This document shows, in pieces, positions 8,976 to 18,504 of a stretch of DNA of 64,000 bases (positions are counted from its first letter, which is position 1; every line of letters begins with the position of its first letter). This DNA comes from Oceanicella actignis. GTDB taxonomy: Bacteria > Pseudomonadota > Alphaproteobacteria > Rhodobacterales > Rhodobacteraceae. The stretch is taken from positions 186,001 to 250,000 of the forward strand of contig NZ_VNHJ01000003.1 of the NCBI RefSeq assembly GCF_008124525.1, given 5' to 3'. The notes under the pieces are model-generated. The model did no database searches. It saw nothing but the letters and a program-made list of their open reading frames with translations, and was not told the DNA's origin. The position numbers were made by a program, and so were the translations under genes.

Positions 8976-9230
8976 ATGACCCACGTCCCCCACGAGCTGC
9001 ACGAAGAGCTGCCGGAATTCGCCGAGCGCATCCACGCGCTCAAGCTGTCGGACGCCCACTTCGCCCGGCTGGCCGAGCGTTATCACGAGCTCAACCGCGC
9101 CATTCACCGCGCCGAGGCCCTGGTCGAGCCCATGGACGACATGGCCCTGGAAACGCTGAAGAAAGAGCGCCTGGCGCTTCTGGACGAGATCCGCGCGATT
9201 CTCAAGCGCGACGCCGCGGACGCCGTCTGA
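8976..9230 (+). CDS. YdcH/DUF465 family small protein
   Basis: An 84-residue acidic protein that is almost wholly alpha-helical, with the DUF465 pattern HELHEELPEF near the start, SDAHFARLAERYHELNRAIHR in the middle and LKKERLALLDEI near the end. It probably forms a helical hairpin or short coiled coil. The family is widespread in proteobacteria and its molecular role is not known to me. The ATG is supported by an AAGGAG site about eight bases upstream. An FNR/FixK-like box lies upstream, which would suggest oxygen- or redox-dependent expression if functional. It stands alone between the divergent C26 hydrolase gene and a GntR regulator gene. Confidence 0.88.
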   Translation: MTHVPHELHEELPEFAERIHALKLSDAHFARLAERYHELNRAIHRAEALVEPMDDMALETLKKERLALLDEIRAILKRDAADAV

Positions 9231-9310
9231 GCCGAGCGCAGGGGGCGCGTTTCCCTTTCTCCGGCGGCCTGAATGTGGTATCGAGGTCGCCCAACGGAAA
9301 GGGACGCGCC

Positions 9311-10042
9311 ATGCTCCCGCAAACCGACGACGCCGCGGCGGGCGGCGCAACATCCGAACGCCTCAGGCGCGACTTGCGCGACCGCGTCGTGCGGCTCGAG
9401 ATCGAGCCCGGCGCGCGGTTGTCCGAATGGGCGATCGCCGCCGAGTATGGGTGCAGCCGCCAGCCGGTGCGCGAGGCGTTCATCATCCTGGCCTATGAAG
9501 GCTTGCTCGAGGTCCGCCCCCAGCGCGGCACCTTCGTGCGCCTTCTTTCCGAGCAGCGCATCCGCGCCATGCGCTTCGCGCGCGAGGCCATCGAGGCGGC
9601 GCTCGTGCGCCGCGCGGCCGGCGCGCCCGAAGTCGTGCGCGCCGCCATCGTCATGGGCATGCGGCGCCAGATCGCCGAGCAGCGCAAGGCGGCGGATGAG
9701 GAGGGATTTCTCGCCTTGGACCGCGCCATGCATCGCGAGCTGGCGCGCGCTCTGGGCGCGATCCATGCGTGGCCGCCCTGCGCGGCGGCCAAGTCCCAGA
9801 CCGAGCGCATACGCTTCATCGCCGGCCGCCCCGAAGATCCGCGCGACGCCGCGCTGGCCGAGCACGAGGCGCTGGCCGAGGCCATCGCCGCAGGCGACGC
9901 CGACCTGGCCGAGGCGACGTTGCGGCGCCATCTGCGCAGGGTCCTGCGCCTTCTGCCGGCCGCCAGGGCCGCGCGCCCCGACTGGTTCGACGAATCCGAG
10001 GACGGCGCCGGAATCGACGCCCACGCGGCCGCCGGCGTCTGA
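9311..10042 (+). CDS. GntR family transcriptional regulator (FadR/FCD subfamily)
   Basis: A 243-residue repressor or activator with an N-terminal winged helix (about residues 18-85: LRDRVVRLEIEPGARLSEWAI, then GCSRQPVREAFIIL as recognition helix, then VRPQRGTFVRLL as wing). An all-helical FCD ligand domain follows, with HRELARAL and HEALAEAIAAGDADLAE as typical metal/ligand-site helices. The ATG at 9311 has a GGAAAGGG site; a 12-codon longer start exists without one. No catabolic gene is adjacent: the next operon is convergent from the right and has its own RutR regulator. The effector is unknown. Confidence 0.85.
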   Translation: MLPQTDDAAAGGATSERLRRDLRDRVVRLEIEPGARLSEWAIAAEYGCSRQPVREAFIILAYEGLLEVRPQRGTFVRLLSEQRIRAMRFAREAIEAALVRRAAGAPEVVRAAIVMGMRRQIAEQRKAADEEGFLALDRAMHRELARALGAIHAWPPCAAAKSQTERIRFIAGRPEDPRDAALAEHEALAEAIAAGDADLAEATLRRHLRRVLRLLPAARAARPDWFDESEDGAGIDAHAAAGV

Positions 10043-10306
10043 ACCTGCGGCCCAGGCCGAGCGCGCCCGCACCGAATGGCGGCGGCGTTTGCGCGTCGCG
10101 GCTAACCGGGCGTTGCGGACTGCGCAAATCGCGGCGCCTTCGATGGGCCGGAGCTTGAACGACAAGCCCGCGCCTCGCCGCCTCGCGCCCTGTCGCCCGC
10201 TCATGCCCCGCCGGGCGGACCGCAAGCCCCCAGCGCGACGACGCCGCGCGCGTCGGCCGGACCCGCACGCAAGCGGCGTTTCGACGTCGGGGCGGCCCAA
10301 CGGGCC

Positions 10307-10366
10307 GGCGGGCGATGGGCAGGCGGGCGACGGGCAGGCGGGCGATGGGAAGGCGGGCGATGGGCG
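10307..10366. repeat. Four tandem copies of a 15-bp unit in the gap after the GntR gene
   Basis: The unit GGCGGGCGATGGGCA is repeated four times (10307, 10322, 10337, 10352) with one to two changes per copy. The gap 10043-10402 contains no credible gene; an antisense frame through the repeat encodes a Pro/Ser/Ala/Cys string without family features. A short inverted repeat (TTGCG/CGCAA, 10113-10127) is the only other structure I see there. Confidence 0.7.
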
Positions 10367-10402
10367 CCCCCCGGCGCTCCGCTCGGCGCCCGCGGAAAAC
10401 AA

Positions 10403-10434
10403 GGCGGCGCCCCCGATCATGCGGGGGCGCCGCC
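10403..10434 (-). terminator. Rho-independent terminator of the pyrimidine operon
   Basis: A perfect 13-bp GC-rich stem (10403-10415 with 10422-10434) closes a six-base loop, 18 bp after the stop of the last gene of the operon. In the leftward direction it is followed by TTGTTTTC, a reasonable T-tract. Confidence 0.8.
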
Positions 10435-10452
10435 GGCGTCAGGCTTGCGCGG

Positions 10453-11442
10453 TCACTTCAGCGCCTTGTCCGTGACGGCATGCGTCCAGGCGCCCTCGGG
10501 GCGACGGGTGATGACCGGGTCCGAGCCGCCCGAAAGCAGGATGTCCACCGTGCGCTCGTAATCGGCCGGGTCCAGCTCGCCGTTCGAGCCGGCGGTCAGC
10601 TTGGCCACCTCGCGCATCATGCGCCGCTGGTGCTTTTCGGTCTGGGCGCCGGTGGCGTCGTTCTCGAGCACGATGTCCGCGGCCTCGTCGGGATGCGCCT
10701 CGGCCCATTTCCAGCCCTTCATCGAGGCGCGCACGAAGCGCACCATGCGATCGAGGAAGGCGGGATCCTTGAGGTTCTGCTCGAGCACGTAAAGCCCGTC
10801 CTCGAGCGTCGCCACGCCCTGGTCCTCATACTTGAAGACAACCAGCTCCTCGGGCTTGAGGCCCGCGTCGATGATCTGCCAATACTCGTTGTAGGTCATG
10901 GCCGAGACGCAGTCGGCCTGCTTTTGCAGCAGCGGATCGACGTTGAACCCCTGCTTGAGCACGCGCACCCCCTCGGGGCTGCCGTCGGTGGGGATGCCCA
11001 GCCGCGCCATCCAGGCCAGGAACGGATACTCGTTGCCGAAGAACCAGACGCCCAGCGTCTTGCCGCGGAAATCCTCGGGGCTCTTGATGCCCGTATCCTT
11101 GCGGCACACCAGCATCATGCCCGAGCGCTTGAAGGGCTGAGCGATGTTGACCAGCGGCACGCCCTTTTCGCGGCTGGCCAGGGCCGAGGGCATCCAGTCG
11201 ATGATGACGTCCGCCCCGCCGCCCGCGATCACCTGCGGCGGCGCGATGTCGGGGCCGCCGGGCTTGATCTCGACCTCGAGCCCCTCTTCCTCGTAGAAGC
11301 CCTTGTCGGCGGCAACGTAGTAGCCGGCGAACTGGGCCTGGGTGACCCATTTGAGCTGCAGCGTCACCTGGTCGGCCGCCTGGGCCAGGCCCGCGGCCAG
11401 CGCCATGGCCGACGCCGCGGCTCCCGCGATCCAATTGCGCAT
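10453..11442 (-). CDS. ABC transporter substrate-binding protein, NMT1/THI5-like (pyrimidine-type substrate)
   Basis: The periplasmic binding component of the transporter encoded upstream. The 329-residue precursor has a signal peptide ending at LAQA-AD (about residue 22). The mature protein opens with VTLQLKWVTQAQFAGYYVAA, the characteristic start of the NMT1/THI5 family that binds pyrimidine-like ligands (for example ThiY, which binds formylaminopyrimidine). FRGKTLGVWFFGNEYPF and MTYNEYWQI are further family patches; the THI5 synthase Cys motif is absent, as expected for a transporter protein. It is last in a seven-gene catabolic operon with dihydropyrimidinase, so uptake of uracil, thymine or a related pyrimidine is inferred. 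No TPP riboswitch precedes it. Confidence 0.87.
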   Translation of the reverse strand: MRNWIAGAAASAMALAAGLAQAADQVTLQLKWVTQAQFAGYYVAADKGFYEEEGLEVEIKPGGPDIAPPQVIAGGGADVIIDWMPSALASREKGVPLVNIAQPFKRSGMMLVCRKDTGIKSPEDFRGKTLGVWFFGNEYPFLAWMARLGIPTDGSPEGVRVLKQGFNVDPLLQKQADCVSAMTYNEYWQIIDAGLKPEELVVFKYEDQGVATLEDGLYVLEQNLKDPAFLDRMVRFVRASMKGWKWAEAHPDEAADIVLENDATGAQTEKHQRRMMREVAKLTAGSNGELDPADYERTVDILLSGGSDPVITRRPEGAWTHAVTDKALK

Positions 11443-11502
11443 GGGATATACCTCCTTGTCGTTTCCCTGTGGTTCTTGTCGTATCGCCGCTGCGCGCCTT
11501 GC

Positions 11503-12444
11503 TCAGCGTCTTTGCGACGGATGCCAGAACGTGACCGCCCTTTCGATCAGGGCGATCGCGCCGTAGAAAGCCGAGCCGGCCAGCGCCGCCACGGCGATCT
11601 CGGCCCACACCATGTCCAGGTTCATGCGCCCCACCTCGGTCGAGATGCGAAAGCCCATGCCCACGGTGGGCGTGCCGAAGAACTCGGCCACGATGGCGCC
11701 GATCAGCGCCAGCGTCGAACAGATTTTCAGCCCGTTGAACATGAAGGGCGCCGCGGCCGGCAGGCGCAGCTTGCCCATGGTCTGCCAGTAGCCGGCCGCA
11801 TAGGTGCGCATCAGGTCGCGCTGCATGCGCTCGGCGGATTTCAGGCCCTCGACCGTGTTCACCAGCATGGGGAAGAAGACCATGATGATCACCACCGCCG
11901 CCTTCGAGGGCCAGTCGAAGCCGAACCACATGACCATGATCGGCGCCACGCCCACGATCGGCAGCGCCGCGACCATGTTGCCCACGGGCAGAAGCCCGCG
12001 CTGCAGGAACTCGGACCGGTCGATCAGCAGCGCCGTCGCCACCGCCGCGCCGCAGCCCAGCGCGTAGCCGATCAGCACCGCCTTGAGGAAGGTCTGCGAG
12101 AAGTCGGCCCACAGGATGTGCCAGCTGTCGGCGATGCGCTCGGCGATCATGCTGGGCGGCGGCAGCAGAACCGCTGGCACGCCCGCGCCGCGGGTGACCG
12201 CCTCCCACAAGAACAGCACGGTCAGCCCGAACACGGCCGGCGCTGCCAGCCCGGCATGGCGCCAGCCGCTGCGCGCCAGGCTTTCGACCAGCGCCCAGGC
12301 GCAGGCCCAGGCGCCCAGCGTCGCGGCCCAGCCCCAGGGCGGCATGCCGGCGGGCGCATGCGCCGCGCCCAGCGCCAGCCAGGCCAGCGCCGCCGCGGCC
12401 GCGGCCAGCGGCAGGGGGGGAAGCTGCGCGATTCGTCCGATCAT
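11503..12444 (-). CDS. ABC transporter permease (SsuC/TauC/ThiX type), first of two
   Basis: A 313-residue inner-membrane permease with several transmembrane helices and the BPD_transp_1 coupling loop (YAAGYWQTMGKLRLPAAAPFM, the EAA-type motif that contacts the ATPase). The Ala/Gly-rich N-terminal hydrophobic extension (about residues 10-75) is longer than in many homologues. The ATG overlaps the stop of the upstream permease gene by four bases (ATGA), so the two are coupled and probably form a heterodimeric channel. The frame is open far upstream, but only as a shadow of the other permease. It serves the NMT1-type binding protein encoded next. Confidence 0.88.
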   Translation of the reverse strand: MIGRIAQLPPLPLAAAAAALAWLALGAAHAPAGMPPWGWAATLGAWACAWALVESLARSGWRHAGLAAPAVFGLTVLFLWEAVTRGAGVPAVLLPPPSMIAERIADSWHILWADFSQTFLKAVLIGYALGCGAAVATALLIDRSEFLQRGLLPVGNMVAALPIVGVAPIMVMWFGFDWPSKAAVVIIMVFFPMLVNTVEGLKSAERMQRDLMRTYAAGYWQTMGKLRLPAAAPFMFNGLKICSTLALIGAIVAEFFGTPTVGMGFRISTEVGRMNLDMVWAEIAVAALAGSAFYGAIALIERAVTFWHPSQRR

Positions 12445-13316
12445 GCCGCCGCCCCCATCCGCCGAAGCACCCTGCGGTGCATCGCCCCCACGATCGCCAC
12501 CAGCGCCGCGGCCAGGATCGAGGCCGTCACCAGCGCCGACCAGATCTGGATGGTCTGCCCGTAATAGCTGCCCGCCAGCAGCCGCGCGCCTAGGCCCGCC
12601 ACCGCGCCGGTCGGCAGCTCGCCCACGATCGCGCCGACAAGGCTGGCGGCCACCGCCACCTTGAGCGAGGCGAACAGATAGGGCATCGAGCTGGGCAGCC
12701 GCAGCTTCCAGAAGGTCTGCGCCGTCGTGGCCGACCAGGTGCGCATCTGGTCCATCTGCATGGCGTCCGGGCTGCGCAGCCCCTTGACCATGCCCACCGC
12801 CACCGGGAAGAAGCTCAGATAGGTCGAGATCAGCGCCTTGGGCAGCAGCCCCGAGATCCCGACCGCGTTGAGCACGACGATGATCATCGGCGCGATCGCC
12901 AGGATCGGGATGGTCTGCGAGGCGATGATCCACGGCATCAGGCTCAGATCCAGCGCGCGGCTGTGCACGATCCCCACCGCCAGCAGCACGCCCAGCAGCG
13001 TGCCCATGGCGAAGCCCAGCAACGTGGCCGAGAGCGTGACCCACGAGTGATAGACCAGGCTGCGCTTCGAGGTGATCTTCTTGTCCACGGTCGTCTTCCA
13101 GATCTCGACCGCCACCTGATGCGGCGCGGGCAGGACCGGGCGGTCCTGGCTCATCGCCGCGCTCAGCATCTGCGTCAGCGAGGGGGCGCGCCCCGCGCGT
13201 TCGGCCTGGTCGCGCTCCCATTGCAGGTTCAGCGCGGCCGCGGCCGCATACCAAAGGACCAGGATCGCCATGAGCACGCACAGCACCGGTCCCGCATCGC
13301 CCGCCGCGCGCCTCAT
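12441..13316 (-). CDS. ABC transporter permease (SsuC/TauC/ThiX type), second of two
   Basis: A 291-residue permease with an N-terminal helix, a soluble insert (about residues 30-85, including PVLPAPHQVAVEIWKTT) and the remaining membrane helices. The coupling motif is in TWSATTAQTFWKLRLPSSMPY. The gene begins 27 bp after the ATPase gene and its stop overlaps the start of the next permease gene. Two different permease genes for one binding protein and one ATPase imply a heterodimeric channel, as in several NMT1-type importers linked to pyrimidine catabolism. Confidence 0.88.
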   Translation of the reverse strand: MRRAAGDAGPVLCVLMAILVLWYAAAAALNLQWERDQAERAGRAPSLTQMLSAAMSQDRPVLPAPHQVAVEIWKTTVDKKITSKRSLVYHSWVTLSATLLGFAMGTLLGVLLAVGIVHSRALDLSLMPWIIASQTIPILAIAPMIIVVLNAVGISGLLPKALISTYLSFFPVAVGMVKGLRSPDAMQMDQMRTWSATTAQTFWKLRLPSSMPYLFASLKVAVAASLVGAIVGELPTGAVAGLGARLLAGSYYGQTIQIWSALVTASILAAALVAIVGAMHRRVLRRMGAAA

Positions 13317-13343
13317 CGCGCCGCCTCCCGGCCGGGCCGCCGC

Positions 13344-14174
13344 TCAGTCCTCATAGCTGTGCCCCGCCTTGAGCCCTTCGCGCACGCGATGGGCGATTTC
13401 CAGGAATTCGGGCGTCTCGCGGATGTCGAGCGGCCGCTCGCGCGGCAGGGTCGACTCGATCACGTCGATGATCCGCCCCGGGCGCGGGCTCATCACCACG
13501 ATGCGGGTCGACAGATACACCGCCTCGGGGATCGAGTGGGTGACGAAGCCGATGGTCTTGTCCGTCTTGGCCCACAGCTTGAGCAGCTGCTCGTTGAGAT
13601 GGTCGCGCACGATCTCGTCCAGCGCGCCGAAGGGCTCGTCCATCAGCAGGATGTCGGCGTCGAAGGCCAGCGCGCGCGCGATCGAGGCGCGCTGCTGCAT
13701 GCCGCCCGACAGCTGCCAGGGGAACTTGCGCTCGAAGCCCGTCAGGTTGACCAGCTCGAGCGTGCGGCGCACGCGCTCTTCCTGCTCTTCGCGCGGATAG
13801 CCCATGATCTCGAGCGGCAGGCGCACATTGGCCGCGATGGTGCGCCAGGGATACAACCCCGCCGCCTGGAAGACGTAGCCATAGGCGCGCGCCAGGCGCG
13901 CCTCGCGCGGGGTCATGCCGTTGACGCGCACCTCGCCCGCGGTGGGCTGCTCGAGATCGGCGATCACGCGCAGGAAGGTCGTCTTGCCGCAGCCCGAGGG
14001 GCCGATGAACGAGACGAAATCGCCCTTGCGGATCGTCAGATCGACGTCCGACAGCGCGTGCACCGGCCCGTCATCGGCCGGAAAGGTGAGCGAGAGGCCG
14101 CGCGCCTCGATCACGGCGGGGCGGGAGGCGGCGTCGTCCGACGCCGCCGCGGTCCGGCTGGCTTGCGCTTGCAC
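13344..14174 (-). CDS. ABC transporter ATP-binding protein (nitrate/sulfonate/pyrimidine type)
   Basis: The ATPase that powers the two adjacent permeases; 276 residues. Walker A GPSGCGKTTFLR, signature LSGGMQQRASIARAL, Walker B ILLMDEPFGALDE and the switch His in FVTHSIPEAVYL are all intact. The C-terminal segment (MSPRPGRIIDVIE) is typical of the SsuB/TauB/NrtD family. The first 20 residues are Ala/Ser-rich and may be a dispensable extension. The gene follows dihydropyrimidinase by 12 bp, tying transport and catabolism into one transcript. Confidence 0.92.
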   Translation of the reverse strand: MQAQASRTAAASDDAASRPAVIEARGLSLTFPADDGPVHALSDVDLTIRKGDFVSFIGPSGCGKTTFLRVIADLEQPTAGEVRVNGMTPREARLARAYGYVFQAAGLYPWRTIAANVRLPLEIMGYPREEQEERVRRTLELVNLTGFERKFPWQLSGGMQQRASIARALAFDADILLMDEPFGALDEIVRDHLNEQLLKLWAKTDKTIGFVTHSIPEAVYLSTRIVVMSPRPGRIIDVIESTLPRERPLDIRETPEFLEIAHRVREGLKAGHSYED

Positions 14175-14186
14175 GGGACCCCCTCC

Positions 14187-15647
14187 TCAGACGCCCGAGG
14201 GGATGTTGCGCGGGTCGCGCTCGATCTTGCGCGGGGCGGTCAGCGCCTTCCACTTCGACAGCGCCTTGTGCGCCGAGGGGAAGGCCGGGCGCGGCACGAA
14301 GCGCCCGCGCCCCGGGCGCGGCGGCACGTTCTGTCCCGCCGACCACACCACCTCGCCGCGCGAGAGGGTGAAGCGCGGCAGCCCCGTCACCTCCATCCCC
14401 TCGAAGACGTTGTAGTCGATGATCGACTTCTGCGTGGCGGCCGAGATGGTCTTGCGCGCCCTGGGGTCCCACACCACCACGTCGGCGTCCGCCCCCACGG
14501 CCACCGCGCCCTTGCGCGGGTAGATGTTGAGGATCTTGGCGATGTTGGTCGAGGTGACGGCCACGAACTCTTCGGGCGTCAGGCGGCCCGTCTCGACGCC
14601 CTTGGTCCAGAGCACCGAGAGCCGCTCCTCGAGCCCGCCGGTGCCGTTGGGGATGCGGGTGAAGTCGCCGTCGCCCATGTGCTTCTGCTCGGTGGTGAAG
14701 GCGGCGTGGTCGGTGGCCACCACCTGCAGCGAGCCGGCCATGAGCCCCGCCCACAGGCTGTCCTGGTGCGACTTGTCGCGGAAGGGGGGCGACATGACGC
14801 GCCGCGCGGCGTATTCCCAGTCCTTGTTGAAATATTCGGTCTCGTCCAGCGTCAGGTGCTGGATCAGCGGCTCGCCATAGACGCGCATGCCCTTCTGGCG
14901 GGCGCGGCGGATGGCCTCGTGCGCCTGCTCGCAGCTGACATGGACGATGTAGAGCGGCACGCCCGCCGCGTCGGCGATCATGATGGCGCGGTTGGCGGCC
15001 TCGCCCTCGACCTCGGGCGGGCGGGAATAGGCGTGCCCCTCGGGGCCGGTCACGCCCATGGCCAGGTATTTCTGCTGCAGCTCGGCGACGATGTCGCCGT
15101 TCTCGGCATGGACCAGCGGCAGCGCGCCGATCTCGGCGCAGCGCTTGAACGAGGCGAACATCTCGTCGTCCTGCACCATCAGCGCGCCCTTGTAGGCCAT
15201 GAAGTGCTTGAAGGTGTTGACGCCGCGCTTCACGACCTCGGGCATCTCCTCGAAGATGCGCTCGTTCCAGTCGGTGACGGCCATGTGATAGCCGATGTCC
15301 ACGCAGATCTGCGGGGCCGACTTGCGGTCCCACTCGTCCATGGCCGACAGAAGCGAGCCGTCCTCGCCCGGCAGGCAGAAATCGACCAGCATCGTCGTTC
15401 CGCCCGCGGCGGCGGCGTAGGTGCCCGACTCGAAGGTCTCGGCCGCGGTGGTGCCCATGAAGGGCATCTCCAGATGAGTGTGCGGGTCGATGCCGCCGGG
15501 AATGACGTAGGCGTCCGAGGCGTCGATGACCTCGTCGCCCTTCAGGTTCTCGCCGATCTCGACGATCTTCTCGCCCTCGATCAGCACGTCGGCCTTCCAG
15601 CTGCGGTCGGCGGTGACGATGGTTCCGCCCTTGATGACCTTGCTCAT
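14187..15647 (-). CDS. hydA: Dihydropyrimidinase
   Basis: A zinc hydrolase that opens the ring of 5,6-dihydrouracil or dihydrothymine to the N-carbamoyl-beta-amino acid, step two of the reductive pyrimidine pathway. The 486-residue length is normal. Metal ligands and motifs: GGIDPHTHLEMPF (HxH pair, about residue 57), the carboxylated lysine region FKHFMAYKGALM, PLVHAENGD, YIVHVSCEQAHE and VVATDHAAF. The C-terminal tail (RFVPRPAFPSAHKALSKWK) is typical of dihydropyrimidinases rather than hydantoinases. It lies between the ureidopropionase-type and transporter genes. Dihydropyrimidine dehydrogenase (step one) is not in this window. Confidence 0.93.
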   Translation of the reverse strand: MSKVIKGGTIVTADRSWKADVLIEGEKIVEIGENLKGDEVIDASDAYVIPGGIDPHTHLEMPFMGTTAAETFESGTYAAAAGGTTMLVDFCLPGEDGSLLSAMDEWDRKSAPQICVDIGYHMAVTDWNERIFEEMPEVVKRGVNTFKHFMAYKGALMVQDDEMFASFKRCAEIGALPLVHAENGDIVAELQQKYLAMGVTGPEGHAYSRPPEVEGEAANRAIMIADAAGVPLYIVHVSCEQAHEAIRRARQKGMRVYGEPLIQHLTLDETEYFNKDWEYAARRVMSPPFRDKSHQDSLWAGLMAGSLQVVATDHAAFTTEQKHMGDGDFTRIPNGTGGLEERLSVLWTKGVETGRLTPEEFVAVTSTNIAKILNIYPRKGAVAVGADADVVVWDPRARKTISAATQKSIIDYNVFEGMEVTGLPRFTLSRGEVVWSAGQNVPPRPGRGRFVPRPAFPSAHKALSKWKALTAPRKIERDPRNIPSGV

Positions 15648-15762
15648 GACATGCCCCCTGCGTTGTCGCGTCTTGCGCGTTTGTTCTTGGGTTGATGCGC
15701 CGCGGCGCGCGGCTTGGGCGCCGGACGCGGAAACGGCCCGCCCCGAGGGGCGAGCCGCGCCT

Positions 15763-17013
15763 TCATTCGACGATTTCGGCCGTCTCGACCACCGCGTGGA
15801 ACAGCACGTCGGCCCCCGCCGCGGCCCATTCCTTCGAAATCTCCTCGGCCTCGTTGTGGCTCAGCCCGTCCACGCAGGGGCACATGACCATGGCGGTCGG
15901 GGCGACGCGGTTGATCCAGCACGCGTCGTGCCCCGCGCCCGAGATGATGTCCATGTGCGAATAGCCCAGCCGCTCGGCCGCGCGGCGCACGGCGGCGACG
16001 CAATCCTTGTCGAACTCGACCGGATCGAAGCCGCCGACCTTCTCGAACGCGACCTCAAGGCCCATCTCGTCGCAGATCTTCTTCGCCCCCTCGCGCAGGC
16101 GGTTCTCCATGTCCTCGATCACCGCCTTGTCGGGCGAGCGGAAATCGACCGTGAACACCGCCTTGCCGGGAATGACGTTGCGCGAGTTGGGGTGCACCTC
16201 GACATGCCCCGCCGCGCCCACGGCATGGGGCTTGTGCGACCAGGCGATCTCATCGACCAGCTGCAGGATGCGCGCCATGCCCAGCCCCGCATTCTTGCGC
16301 ATGGGCATGGGGGTCGAGCCGGTATGCGCCTCCTTGCCGACGACGGTGACCTGCGTCCAGCTCAGCCCCTGGCCGTGGGTGACGACGCCGATGTCCTTGC
16401 CCTCGGCCTCGAGGATCGGGCCCTGCTCGATATGCAGCTCGAAGAAGGCCTTCATCTTGCGCGCGCCCACCGGCTCGTCGCCCTTCCAGCCGATGCGCTC
16501 GAGCTCGTCGCCGAAGCGCTTGCCCTCGGCGTCGGTGCGCTCATAGGCCCAGTCCAGATCGTGCACGCCCGCGAACACGCCCGAGGCCAGCATGGCGGGC
16601 GCAAAGCGCGTGCCCTCCTCGTTGGTCCAGTTGACGACGACGATGGGATGGCGCGTGCGGATGTTCAGATCGTTGAGCGTGCGGATCAGCTCGAGCCCGC
16701 CCAGCACGCCCAGAACGCCGTCATAGCGCCCGCCCGTGGGCTGGGTGTCGAGGTGCGAGCCCACATAGACCGGCAGCGCGTCGGGGTCGGTTCCCGGGCG
16801 CATGGCGAACATGTTGCCCATCTGGTCGAGCCCCATCTGGCAGCCCGCCTCCTCGCACCAGCGCTTGAACAGGGCGCGGCCCTCGGCGTCGGCGTCGGTC
16901 AGGGTCTGGCGGTTGCAGCCGCCGGCGACGCCGGGGCCGATCCTGGCCATCTCGTGGATCGAGTCCCACAGGCGGTCGGCGTTGATGCGCAGGTTCTCTC
17001 CGGGTGCGGCCAT
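15763..17013 (-). CDS. Zn-dependent amidohydrolase, N-carbamoyl-beta-alanine type (M20 family)
   Basis: A 416-residue M20-family amidase that hydrolyses N-carbamoyl amino acids to the free amino acid, CO2 and ammonia. Motifs: GSHLDTQPTGGRYDGVLGVLGGLE (binuclear zinc site), NWTNEEGTRFAPAMLASG, FELHIEQGPILE, HPNSRNVIPG and the C-terminal GAGHDACWI. Context next to dihydropyrimidinase and an omega-aminotransferase supports beta-ureidopropionase activity, step three of uracil/thymine breakdown, rather than general carbamoylase or allantoate amidohydrolase activity. A GGAGAG site precedes the ATG, 12 bp after the aminotransferase gene. The 115-bp gap after it holds a short GC hairpin (15739-15752) and no gene. 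Confidence 0.9.
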   Translation of the reverse strand: MAAPGENLRINADRLWDSIHEMARIGPGVAGGCNRQTLTDADAEGRALFKRWCEEAGCQMGLDQMGNMFAMRPGTDPDALPVYVGSHLDTQPTGGRYDGVLGVLGGLELIRTLNDLNIRTRHPIVVVNWTNEEGTRFAPAMLASGVFAGVHDLDWAYERTDAEGKRFGDELERIGWKGDEPVGARKMKAFFELHIEQGPILEAEGKDIGVVTHGQGLSWTQVTVVGKEAHTGSTPMPMRKNAGLGMARILQLVDEIAWSHKPHAVGAAGHVEVHPNSRNVIPGKAVFTVDFRSPDKAVIEDMENRLREGAKKICDEMGLEVAFEKVGGFDPVEFDKDCVAAVRRAAERLGYSHMDIISGAGHDACWINRVAPTAMVMCPCVDGLSHNEAEEISKEWAAAGADVLFHAVVETAEIVE

Positions 17014-17025
17014 GGCTTGCTCTCC

Positions 17026-18354
<1,329 letters not shown>

Positions 18355-18425
18355 GGTTCGGCTCCCTGTCATGGGGTCCGCGGCGCTGCGCGCGGCCCCG
18401 ATTTCGGATTGTTCTTGCGGTCGCG

Positions 18426-18441
18426 TTGACCGTCTGGTCAA
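18426..18441. promoter_or_regulatory. RutR operator between rutR and the pyrimidine operon
   Basis: TTGACCGTCTGGTCAA is a 16-bp palindrome that differs at one position from the E. coli RutR consensus as I remember it (TTGACCANNTGGTCAA). It lies 72 bp upstream of the aminotransferase start and 64 bp upstream of the rutR start, where it could control both directions. A single GGTCAA half-site occurs at 18469-18474. Confidence 0.8.
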
Positions 18442-18504
18442 AATTCACGCTAGCACGGCCGCTTGGGCGGTCAAGACGAAAAAATACGCCATTCGGAGCC
18501 CCGC

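Noticed and set aside
9104-10420. Minus-strand frame with a repeated Pro-Ser-Pro-Ala-Cys string
   Set aside because: The string is the translation of the 15-bp tandem repeat; the remainder is antisense to the GntR gene and has no domain or ribosome site.
11443-11502. TPP riboswitch before the NMT1-type binding-protein gene
   Set aside because: Only 60 bp separate it from the upstream permease gene and no TPP aptamer core is visible.
15739-15752. Terminator between the ureidopropionase-type gene and hydA
   Set aside because: The hairpin has almost no loop and only a weak T stretch; hydA, downstream in the same operon, would be cut off from its promoter.
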